DNA of 64,000 bases from Nostocoides sp. GTDB taxonomy: Bacteria > Actinomycetota > Actinomycetes > Actinomycetales > Dermatophilaceae. The position numbers and the translations under genes are program-made. The DNA is taken from assembly GCA_016716625.1 (NCBI GenBank), contig JADJVJ010000001.1, positions 1,612,001 through 1,676,000 of the forward strand. Reading direction: 5' to 3'. Shown in pieces: positions 9,541 through 16,729 of the stretch (position 1 is the first letter of the stretch; each line of letters starts with the position of its first letter). The notes below the pieces were generated by a model, which was not told the DNA's origin, did no database searches, and saw only the letters and a program-made list of their open reading frames with translations.

Positions 9541-10173
9541 ATGGAGTTCGAGTACCTGGGGTTCGCACCCGACCTCGTCGACTACGAGGCGGCGTGGGAC
9601 CGCCAGCGCGAGGTGCACGCCGAGGTGGTGGCCGGCTCCCGGCCCAACACCACTCTCCTCCTGGAACACGCGGCGGTCTATACCGCGGGTAAGCGGACCG
9701 AGCCGCACGAACGGCCGTTCGATGGCACCCGGGTTATCGACGTGGACCGCGGCGGCAAAATCACCTGGCACGGCCCCGGCCAGGTCGTCGGCTACCCCAT
9801 CTGCGAACTGCGTGAGGTGCCCATCGACGTCGTCGCCCACGTCCGCCGCCTCGAAGAGGTCATGATGCGCACCACTCGGGACTTCGGGCTCGACACCGTC
9901 CGGGTCGAGGGTCGCAGCGGGGTGTGGGTGCTCGCCGACGAGCGGGGGCCCGACCGCAAGCTCGGCGCAATCGGCGTCCGGGTGAGCCGGCGGGTCACCA
10001 TGCACGGGTTCGCGCTCAACTGCGACGCCGACCTGAGCTGGGCGGACAACATCGTCGCGTGCGGAATCCCCGACGCCGGGGTCTCCTCGCTGAGCCGCGA
10101 ACTCGCCCGTCACATCACCGTGCGCGAGGTCCTGCCCCACCTCGAGCGGCACCTCGCCGAGGTGCTCGGCTGA
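9541..10173 (+). CDS. lipB: Octanoyltransferase LipB
   Basis: A 210-residue enzyme that moves the octanoyl group from acyl carrier protein to lipoyl domains, the first step of de novo lipoylation. Diagnostic residues are seen: [10 protein letters not shown], the signature [17 protein letters not shown] with the active-site neighbourhood, the lysine in [12 protein letters not shown], and the catalytic cysteine region [13 protein letters not shown]. The start ATG at 9541 gives the normal N-terminus MEFEYLGF. lipA follows 57 bases downstream, and the likely substrates (the E2 at 2181-4013 and the glycine-cleavage H protein elsewhere) fit a functional grouping. Confidence 0.96.
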   Translation: MEFEYLGFAPDLVDYEAAWDRQREVHAEVVAGSRPNTTLLLEHAAVYTAGKRTEPHERPFDGTRVIDVDRGGKITWHGPGQVVGYPICELREVPIDVVAHVRRLEEVMMRTTRDFGLDTVRVEGRSGVWVLADERGPDRKLGAIGVRVSRRVTMHGFALNCDADLSWADNIVACGIPDAGVSSLSRELARHITVREVLPHLERHLAEVLG

Positions 10174-10230
10174 GCCGGTGCCTCTCGTTGTATGCCGGGC
10201 GCGCGCGGCTCGCCGCGTAGGCTGGCCCGC

Positions 10231-11256
10231 GTGACTGTCGTACCCGAGGGACGCCGCCTGCTCCGGGTGGAGGCGCGGAACGCGCAGACCCCCATCGAGC
10301 GCAAGCCGGAGTGGATCCGCACGACCGCGACGATGGGTCCGCAGTTCACCGAGATCCACGGCATGGTCCGGCGCGAGGGTCTGCACACGGTGTGCCAGGA
10401 GGCGAGTTGCCCCAACATCTTCGAGTGCTGGGAGGACCGGGAGGCCACCTTCCTCATCGGCGGTGACACCTGTACCCGACGCTGCGACTTCTGCGACATC
10501 GCCACCGGCCGCCCGGGGGCCCTCGACCTGGATGAGCCCCGCCGGGTGGCCGAGTCGGTGCGCTCGATGGGGCTGCGTTACTCCACGGTGACCGGGGTGG
10601 CCCGCGACGATCAGCCGGATGGGGCCGCGGGACTGTACGCGGAGACGATCCGGGCCATCCACGGGCTCAACCCGAACACGGGGGTGGAGATCCTGCCCCC
10701 GGACTTCGGAGCGCGCCCCGAGCTCGTCGGCCAGGTCTTCGAGGCCCGCCCCGAGGTGTTCGCGCACAACCTGGAGACCGTGCCTCGGATCTTCAAACGG
10801 ATCCGCCCGGCCTTCGGTTACGACACCTCGCTGCGGGTGCTCACCATGGCCCGGGACGCCGACCTGGTGACAAAGTCCAACCTCATCCTCGGCCTGGGTG
10901 AGGAGGAGCACGAGATCGAGGCCGCGATCCGCGATCTGCACGACGCCGGCTGCCACATCCTCACGATCACCCAATACCTGCGGCCCTCACCGCGACACCA
11001 CCCGATCTCCCGATGGGTCAAGCCGCAAGAGTTCCTGCACTGGTCGCAGTTCGCCGAGGACCTCGGCTTCCTCGGGGTGATGGCCGGTCCCCTGGTCCGA
11101 TCCTCCTACCGGGCGGGTCGGCTCTGGGCGCAGGCGATGACCCGGGCCGGGCGGCCCATCCCGGCCCATCTGGCGCACCTCGGCGACGGCGGCGGCACCC
11201 CGGCGCGGCAGGAGGCGGCGACCCTCGTCACCCGGGCCGGCGGAGCCGTATCCTAG
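10231..11256 (+). CDS. lipA: Lipoyl synthase LipA
   Basis: A 341-residue radical-SAM enzyme that inserts two sulfurs into protein-bound octanoyl groups. The radical-SAM cluster motif TCTRRCDFC gives Cys81, Cys85 and Cys88. The auxiliary cluster cysteines lie in [15 protein letters not shown], as in all LipA proteins, and the C-terminal RSSYRAG contains the conserved Arg-Ser-Ser. The GTG at 10231 is the best start because it precedes the typical [16 protein letters not shown]-terminus. It is directly downstream of lipB on the same strand and is followed by the DUF4191 gene, the same order as in mycobacteria. Confidence 0.97.
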   Translation: MTVVPEGRRLLRVEARNAQTPIERKPEWIRTTATMGPQFTEIHGMVRREGLHTVCQEASCPNIFECWEDREATFLIGGDTCTRRCDFCDIATGRPGALDLDEPRRVAESVRSMGLRYSTVTGVARDDQPDGAAGLYAETIRAIHGLNPNTGVEILPPDFGARPELVGQVFEARPEVFAHNLETVPRIFKRIRPAFGYDTSLRVLTMARDADLVTKSNLILGLGEEEHEIEAAIRDLHDAGCHILTITQYLRPSPRHHPISRWVKPQEFLHWSQFAEDLGFLGVMAGPLVRSSYRAGRLWAQAMTRAGRPIPAHLAHLGDGGGTPARQEAATLVTRAGGAVS

Positions 11257-11296
11257 GACGTCACCACCTCCCGACCCCCAGGAGCACTGGACACCC

Positions 11297-12019
11297 ATGT
11301 CCGAGACCCCGAAGAAGCGTGGCCGCTTCCGCCAGATCCGCGACGCCTACGCCGCGATCAAGTCCCTCGACCCCGCGGTCGGCCGGTGGATGCTCATCGC
11401 TGCCCTGGTCACCTTCGTCGTCATCCTCGGGATCGGTGTGTGGGCGGGCGGCTTCTGGATCCTGTATGCCGTGGTCATCGGACTGCCGGCGGCCGCGCTC
11501 GCCGCGACCATCGTCATGAACCGCCGCGGGAATGCGGCCATGTATGGCGCCCTCGACGGCAAGGCCGGCCGCACCGGTGCCGCGTTGCAGGGCATGGGTC
11601 GCCGCGGGTGGTACGCCCCGCTCGAGCCGGTCGCGGTCGACGCTCCGCGGGGCGTGAAGGTGAACGACCTCACCGGGGCCGCGATGGTCTTCCGCGCGTT
11701 GGGCCGGCCCGGCATCGTGCTCATCGCCGAGGGTCCGGCGGCGCGGGCCCAGAAGTTGCTCAAGGCCGAGGAGAAGAAGGTTGCCCGGGTTGCCCCCGGC
11801 GTCCCGGTCCACCTGTGGGTGAGCGGGGACGAGGAGGGGCAGGTGCCGATCAAGAAGCTCGGCGGCAAGCTCACCCGGATGCGTCCGGTGCTCACCAAGG
11901 CCGAGGTCGCGGTCGTCAACAAGCGACTGAAGTCCCTCGGTGGGATGCGTCCGCCGATCCCGGCCGGGGTCGACCCGCAGCGCGTTCGGATGGACCGCAA
12001 GGGCCTGCGCGGTAAGTGA
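11297..12019 (+). CDS. DUF4191 family membrane protein
   Basis: A 240-residue protein with two adjacent membrane helices (about 34-52, WMLIAALVTFVVILGIGVW, and 56-74, FWILYAVVIGLPAAALAAT), followed by a soluble basic C-terminal domain with repeated Lys-Lys pairs (LKAEEKKVARV, IKKLGGKL). It begins with a typical short polar N-terminus, SETPKKRGRFRQI. DUF4191 proteins are confined to actinobacteria and almost always follow lipA, as here, but have no established function. The position suggests a role near lipoate or glutamine metabolism, which is inference only. Confidence 0.88.
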   Translation: MSETPKKRGRFRQIRDAYAAIKSLDPAVGRWMLIAALVTFVVILGIGVWAGGFWILYAVVIGLPAAALAATIVMNRRGNAAMYGALDGKAGRTGAALQGMGRRGWYAPLEPVAVDAPRGVKVNDLTGAAMVFRALGRPGIVLIAEGPAARAQKLLKAEEKKVARVAPGVPVHLWVSGDEEGQVPIKKLGGKLTRMRPVLTKAEVAVVNKRLKSLGGMRPPIPAGVDPQRVRMDRKGLRGK

Positions 12020-12034
12020 GGTCGGTGAGCGGCC

Positions 12035-12280
12035 TCAGGCTGGGGTGAGCGAGAGCCACTCAAAGGCCGCGAGTTGCGCCACCAGACGGTCCTCGTCACC
12101 GGCGAGCCGCTCACTGAACTCTCGACCCCACTCGGAGAGACCGGCCCGCCAGCCGCCGCGAGCGAGTTGGGTCTCGACCTCTTCCTCGAGGCGTCCGCGG
12201 ACATCGAGGGCGAGCGTGAGCAGCGGGCACACCGCGGAGAGGCCATTCCGGGCCAGGGCGCGATCTGGGGTGGTGCTCAT
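12035..12280 (-). CDS. Small hypothetical protein, 81 aa, divergent from glnA
   Basis: The start at 12280 is preceded on the minus strand by a strong ribosome-binding site (AGGAGGAGCCCCGATG), which supports a real gene; earlier in-frame starts lack one. The protein begins MSTTPDRALARNG and is mostly helical and acidic, with no membrane segment, signal peptide or known motif. It could form a compact helical bundle. Its 5' end faces the GlnR-type operator in front of glnA (12380-12417), so it may share nitrogen control. I do not recognise a family. Confidence 0.65.
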   Translation of the reverse strand: MSTTPDRALARNGLSAVCPLLTLALDVRGRLEEEVETQLARGGWRAGLSEWGREFSERLAGDEDRLVAQLAAFEWLSLTPA

Positions 12281-12379
12281 CGGGGCTCCTCCTAGCGGGG
12301 TGATGCGTGACACCTCGAAGGAGTTCCCGGGCCGGCCAGTGATACCGCGCCAGGACCGGATCGTGAGATCCTCGTCCGC

Positions 12380-12417
12380 GTTACGTCGCCGAAACACATG
12401 AGTGACCGCGGAGAAAC
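12380..12417 (+). promoter_or_regulatory. GlnR-type operator upstream of glnA
   Basis: The sequence reads GTTAC-N6-GAAAC-N6-GTGAC-N6-GAAAC. This is a complete match to the actinobacterial GlnR consensus of two a-site/b-site pairs (gTnAC-n6-GaAAC twice) with exact spacing. It lies 76 bases before the glnA start. GlnR is the OmpR-type master regulator of nitrogen assimilation and commonly acts on glnA. It also lies in the upstream region of the small divergent gene that starts at 12280. Confidence 0.9.
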
Positions 12418-12480
12418 GCCGTCCGCGTAGCCTCGCGGGCAGTCGGGCTGAGGAGTGCCCGCGATCATCCATGTCAGCCC

Positions 12481-12486
12481 AGGAGG
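12481..12486 (+). promoter_or_regulatory. Ribosome-binding site fixing the glnA GTG start
   Basis: AGGAGG lies seven bases upstream of the GTG at 12494. It decides this start over the in-frame upstream start at 12455, which would add thirteen non-homologous residues. Confidence 0.8.
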
Positions 12487-12493
12487 TTCACCC

Positions 12494-13919
12494 GTGTTCA
12501 GCTCACCCGATGAGGTTCTGAGCTTCATCAAGGACGAGGACGTCAAGTTCGTCGACATTCGCTTCTGCGACCTGCCCGGCATCATGCAGCACTTCAACGT
12601 GCCCGCCGCGTCGCTCGACGAGGACTTCTTCACCGTCGGCCAGGCCTTCGACGGCAGCTCGATCCGCGGCTTCCAGGCGATCCACGAGTCCGACATGAAG
12701 CTCCTGCCGGACGTCGCGACGGCATACCTGGACCCGTTCCGCGCGGAGAAGACGCTCGTCATGAACTTCTCCATCGTCGACCCGTTCACCGACGAGCCCT
12801 ACAGCCGCGACCCGCGCAACATCGCGGCCAAGGCCGAGGCCTACCTGAAGTCCACCGGCATCGCCGACACGGCCTACTTCGGCGCCGAGGCGGAGTTCTT
12901 CGTCTTCGACGATGTGCGGTTCAAGACCTCCGCGAACGAGAGCTTCTACTACCTCGATTCCAAGTCCGCGGTCTGGAACACCGGCCGCGTGGAGGAGGGT
13001 GGCAACCTCGGATACAAGCCACGGATGAAGGGCGGCTACTTCCCGGTCTCCCCGGTCGACCACTTCGCAGACCTGCGCGATGAGATGTGCCTCAAGCTCA
13101 AGGACGTCGGGATCACCGTGGAGCGCAGCCACCACGAGGTCGCCTCCGGCGGCCAGCAGGAGATCAACTACCGGTTCAACACCCTGCTGCACAGCGGCGA
13201 CGACATGATGAAGTTCAAGTACGTCATCAAGAACACCGCGTGGGCCAACGGCCAGACCGTCACCTTCATGCCGAAGCCGATCTTCGGCGACAACGGCTCC
13301 GGGATGCACACCCACCAGTCGCTGTGGAAGGACGGCGAGCCGCTCTTCTATGACGAGCGCGGTTACGGCGGGCTCTCCGACCTCGCCCGCTGGTACATCG
13401 GCGGGCTGCTCAAGCACGCGCCCGCGCTGCTCGCCTTCACCAACCCGACGGTGAACTCCTACCACCGGCTCGTGCCGGGGTATGAGGCACCGGTCAACCT
13501 GGTCTACTCGGCCCGGAACCGCTCGGCGTGTATCCGCATCCCGATCGCCGGGGCCTCGCCGAAGGCCAAGCGCATCGAGTTCCGGATCCCGGACCCGTCG
13601 TGCAACCCCCTACTTGGCGTTCGCCGCGCAGCTCATGGCTGGGCTCGACGGCATCCGCAATCGGATCGAGCCGCCGGAGCCGGTGGACAAGGACCTGTAC
13701 GAGCTGCCGCCGGATGAGCACGCCGAGATCAAGCAGGTCCCGGGTTCGCTCGCCGAGGTGCTCGACGCGCTCGAGGCCGACCACGAGTTCCTGCTCGAGG
13801 GCGGGGTCTTCACCAAGGACGTCATCGAGACTTGGGTGGAGTACAAGCGCAAGAACGAGATCGACCCGATTCGGTTCCGCCCGCACCCGCACGAGTTCGA
13901 GATGTACTTCGACATCTGA
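12494..13919 (+). pseudogene. glnA: Glutamine synthetase type I, frame interrupted by one extra C
   Basis: Glutamine synthetase makes glutamine from glutamate, ammonia and ATP. The first frame gives [21 protein letters not shown] through to [13 protein letters not shown] and then turns into unrelated residues that end at 13717. The true C-terminal part ([15 protein letters not shown]... to HEFEMYFDI) continues in another frame to 13919. Conserved NPYLAFAA is restored if one C is removed from the five-C run at 13606-13610. The repaired protein would be about 474 residues, normal for GS-I, with intact [16 protein letters not shown] and NRSACIRIP. Because type I GS is normally important for growth and similar single-C errors occur elsewhere in the window, a sequencing error is more likely than a real mutation. 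A GlnR box lies upstream and a hairpin downstream. Confidence 0.88.
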
Positions 13920-13957
13920 TCCGGGGCCTTTCGGCCTCTGTCGGTAGTCGCCGAAAA

Positions 13958-14014
13958 CGGCGCCTGCACTGCGGAAACGTCGTTCGACGTCTTCCCACGG
14001 CAGGCGCCGCTTTT
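13958..14014 (+). terminator. Probable glnA transcription terminator (composite hairpin)
   Basis: A 10-bp perfect inverted repeat (CGGCGCCTGC at 13958-13967, GCAGGCGCCG at 14000-14009) is followed by CTTTT. Inside the loop is a second small palindrome (ACGTCG-TT-CGACGT). It starts 39 bases after the glnA stop. The T-run is short, so termination strength is uncertain, but position and shape fit. The rest of 13920-14217 shows no gene that I can support. Confidence 0.6.
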
Positions 14015-14217
14015 CGTTGTCGCGCGTACCCGGGAGGATCCACGTCGTCCCGACAGGTTCTGTGACCCCACAGCATGCGCCGGCATACCGGGAGGTCGAC
14101 CCCTCGGTGAGTGGTCGGCGGCCCGGTTTCACCGCGCACAGGCGCTCGAGCTGAGCCACCCGGCTTGCGACACGCACGGCCACGGCGGGCCACAAGAGTT
14201 CGCCCGGACCTCGCCCG

Positions 14218-14628
14218 GTGTTCACCCGCGTGTCGCGGCCGAGGACGAACGTGGGGAGCGTGGGCACCGACCCGACCGAAACCGAGCACGAATCCGAGCA
14301 CCAGGGCGATCCGGCCCCCGATCAGATGATCGGCAGGCTGCGTTCCTGGGCGGCGCGTCGCCCGAGCAGCTGGTACCGCCGGGGAGCACTCGCCGACCTC
14401 GACCTGCTCGACCCCTCGATCACCGACACCGAGGCCGTTCAGGTGGCCGCCCGCCTGCTGCACCTGCGCGCCCGAGACGACGACCCGATCACCCGGCCGA
14501 TGATCGGCCGGGCCATCGCCGAACACGTCTATCTCGATCCGAGTGTCCCCATTCACGCCAGCGACATTGACCTCGTCGTCAGCCAACTCGCGTCCTCGGG
14601 CTACCCGCTGCCCCCGACCGAGCGCTGA
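14218..14628 (+). CDS. Hypothetical protein, up to 136 aa
   Basis: A plus-strand reading frame before etfB. The C-terminal half (ADLDLLDPSITDTEAVQVAARLLHLRARDDDPITRPMIGRAIAEHVYLDP...) looks like genuine coding sequence with two or three helices and alternating hydrophobics. The N-terminal 35 residues are polar and low in complexity, so a GTG at 14251 or 14260 is a plausible start. No membrane segment or known motif. The 260 bases between its stop and etfB hold no other gene that I can support. Confidence 0.5.
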   Translation: MFTRVSRPRTNVGSVGTDPTETEHESEHQGDPAPDQMIGRLRSWAARRPSSWYRRGALADLDLLDPSITDTEAVQVAARLLHLRARDDDPITRPMIGRAIAEHVYLDPSVPIHASDIDLVVSQLASSGYPLPPTER

Positions 14629-14702
14629 GCACGCGACCCCCTCACCCTTCGTCGGTGGCGTTCGCGGGCCCAAAACCCTAGCCCAAGAAGAGCACGAGTT
14701 AC

Positions 14703-14716
14703 TCGCCAGTTGGCGA
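14703..14716. promoter_or_regulatory. Palindrome upstream of etfB, possible operator
   Basis: TCGCCA-GT-TGGCGA is a perfect 6-2-6 inverted repeat about 170 bases before the etfB start and 75 bases after the stop of the preceding hypothetical gene. Fatty-acid oxidation genes of actinobacteria are often controlled by TetR-type repressors that bind palindromes of this size, but I cannot name a regulator. No convincing -10/-35 pair was assigned. Confidence 0.3.
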
Positions 14717-14887
14717 AACTGTGAGGTAGTGGACAGGTCCGAAGGCCCTGCTGGGTGGTGGCGTGGACCGTGACCGGAGTAACTTTCGAAGTGGCGGAGC
14801 GATGAGGCACCGCGCGAGCAACGTCCAGGTTGCCGCGTCCCGCATCGCGTCCGGCACAACGTCCCGACGAGCAGGCAGGACCACTCG

Positions 14888-15667
14888 ATGAAGATCGTCG
14901 TACTCGTGAAGTACGTACCCGAGCCCACCGCGACCTGGAAGTTCGCGCCCGACCACACTCTCGACCGGAGCGCGGTCGACGGTCGGCTCTCCGAACTCGA
15001 CGAGTATGCCGTGGAGCAGGCCGTTCGTCTCGTCGAGTCCGGCGCTGCGAGCGAGGTCACGTACATCACCGTCGGCCCGGACAAGGCCCGCGACGGCCTA
15101 CAGAAGGCCCTCGCCATCGGGGGCACCGCCGCGATCCACGTCAGCGACGAGGCCATGCACGGCTCTGACTCGGTAGCGACCAGCCTCGTGCTCGCCAAGG
15201 CCGTCGAGCGGGTCGGCGCCGACCTCGTTCTCACCGGTCTCGGCTCGACCGATGCCGAGATGTCGGTCATCCCGTCGATGGTCGCCGACCGGCTCGGTTT
15301 CCACCAGGCGACCTTCGCTGGCGAACTCACCGTCGATGGCGGATCGGTCTCGATCAGCCGGACCACGGATGCCGGCACCGAGCGCGTGACCGCGGCCCTG
15401 CCGGCCGTCGTCTCGATCACCGACCAGACCCCCGAGGCCCGCTACCCGGCGTTCCGGGCGATCATGATGGCCAAGAAGAAGCCGGTCGAGCGGCTCACCC
15501 TCGCCGACCTTGGCGTCGACGCCAGCGCGGTCGGCCTGGCCGCCGCCGGGACACAGGTGCTGAGCATCACGCCCTCCCCGGCCCGCGCCGCCGGGACCGT
15601 GGTCACCGACGACGGCACCGGGGCCGCCCAGCTCGCCGACTTCCTCGCCGGCCGTGGCCACCTCTGA
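14888..15667 (+). CDS. etfB: Electron transfer flavoprotein, beta subunit
   Basis: A 259-residue ETF beta subunit, which with the alpha subunit accepts electrons from acyl-CoA dehydrogenases. It starts MKIVVLVKYVPEPTATWKFAPD, the typical ETF-beta N-terminus. The signature region VERVGADLVLTGLGSTDAEMSVIPSMVADRLG is present, as is the PEARYPAFRAIMMAKKKPVERLTLADLG segment near residues 180-210. The length is normal. etfA follows 52 bases downstream and etfD after that, so an etfBAD transcript is likely. Confidence 0.95.
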   Translation: MKIVVLVKYVPEPTATWKFAPDHTLDRSAVDGRLSELDEYAVEQAVRLVESGAASEVTYITVGPDKARDGLQKALAIGGTAAIHVSDEAMHGSDSVATSLVLAKAVERVGADLVLTGLGSTDAEMSVIPSMVADRLGFHQATFAGELTVDGGSVSISRTTDAGTERVTAALPAVVSITDQTPEARYPAFRAIMMAKKKPVERLTLADLGVDASAVGLAAAGTQVLSITPSPARAAGTVVTDDGTGAAQLADFLAGRGHL

Positions 15668-15719
15668 GCTGGCCCGCCGCCCCCGCCCCCACGACCTGCA
15701 CTGACCCCAGGAGATCCCC

Positions 15720-16683
15720 GTGACCGCAGTCCTCGTCCTTGCCGACCTCACCCCGAGTGGGGTGCGCAAGGCTTCCCTCGAACTCCTCACGATCGCCCGC
15801 GGACTCGGCGAGCCAGCCGCTCTCGTCTTCGGTTCCCCGAGCGAGGCTGACATCGCCACCCTCGGTGAGTACGGCGCCCAGAGCGTGTATGTCGTGTCCT
15901 CCCCCGAGGTCGACCAGTACCTATCGCTGCCCAAGGCCGAAGCGGTCGTCGACCTCGCCGGTCGCCTGCAGCCGGCCGCGATCCTGGTGACCTCCGGCCC
16001 GGAGGGCAAGGACATCGCGGCCCGTGCCGCGGTCCGGCTCGGGTCGGGCATCGTCACCGACGCCATCGGAGTCAGCCTGGACGGTGGCCGGGTCACGGCT
16101 ACCCAGTCGGTCGTCGCCGGCCAATTCCATGCCACCACGGCGATCACCAAGGGCATCCCGGTCGTCACCGTTCGCCCCAACGCGGTGAGTGCCGAGCCGG
16201 CCCCGGCCTCCCCCACCGTCGAGTCCCTTGAGGTGGCCTTCTCGGACGCCGCCAAGGGTGCGACCGTCACCGCCCGAGAACCCAAGGCCTCCTCGGGACG
16301 GCCCGACCTCACCGACGCTGCGGTGGTCGTCGCCGGCGGCCGCGGGGTGGGCTCCGCCGAAGGTATGGCGGTCATCGAGCAGCTCGCTGACGCTCTCGGC
16401 GGGGCGGTGGGGGCCACCCGCGCCATCACCGACCTCTCCTGGGCCAGCCACGATCTCCAGGTCGGCCAGACCGGCAAGACGGTCGCGCCGAGCCTCTATG
16501 TCGCGGCCGGTGTCTCCGGCGCCATCCAGCACCGGGCCGGGATGCAGTCCAGCAAGACGATCGTCGCGGTCAACAAGGACCCCAAGGCCCCGATCTTCCA
16601 GATCAGCGACTTCCGGGGTGGTCGGAGACCTCCACGAGGTGCTCCCCGCCCTGGTCGCCGAACTCGCCCGGCGCAAGGGCTGA
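15720..16683 (+). pseudogene. etfA: Electron transfer flavoprotein, alpha subunit, frame interrupted near the C-terminus
   Basis: The protein starts at GTG 15720 (TAVLVLADLTPSGVRKASLELL) and carries the FAD-binding ETF-alpha C-terminal domain (GGRGVGSAEGMAVIEQLADALGGAVGATRAITD and [14 protein letters not shown]). Immediately after ISDF the frame shifts into unrelated sequence that ends at 16736. The expected ending [22 protein letters not shown] is present in another frame and stops at 16683. Removing one base at the CC of 16613-16614 (TTCCGGGG to TTCGGGG) rejoins them into about 320 residues, normal for EtfA. As with glnA, a base-calling error is the simplest explanation. Confidence 0.88.
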
Positions 16684-16729
16684 CCGGCCAGATGACGACC
16701 GAGGCCCCCCTGCGTCAAGGACTTCCCAC

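Noticed and set aside
13920..14217. A tRNA or small gene between glnA and the next open frame.
   Set aside because: I found no cloverleaf, CCA end or credible coding frame; only the hairpin and one copy of the octamer stand out.
13822..15420. A 532-codon minus-strand open frame over the glnA end and etfB.
   Set aside because: It is antisense to two well-recognised genes and shows no domain; stop-free length alone is expected at this GC content.
13600..16620. Programmed ribosomal frameshifting in glnA and etfA.
   Set aside because: No slippery heptamer or downstream structure was evident at the shift, neither gene family uses frameshifting, and the same kind of C-length error recurs in the window.
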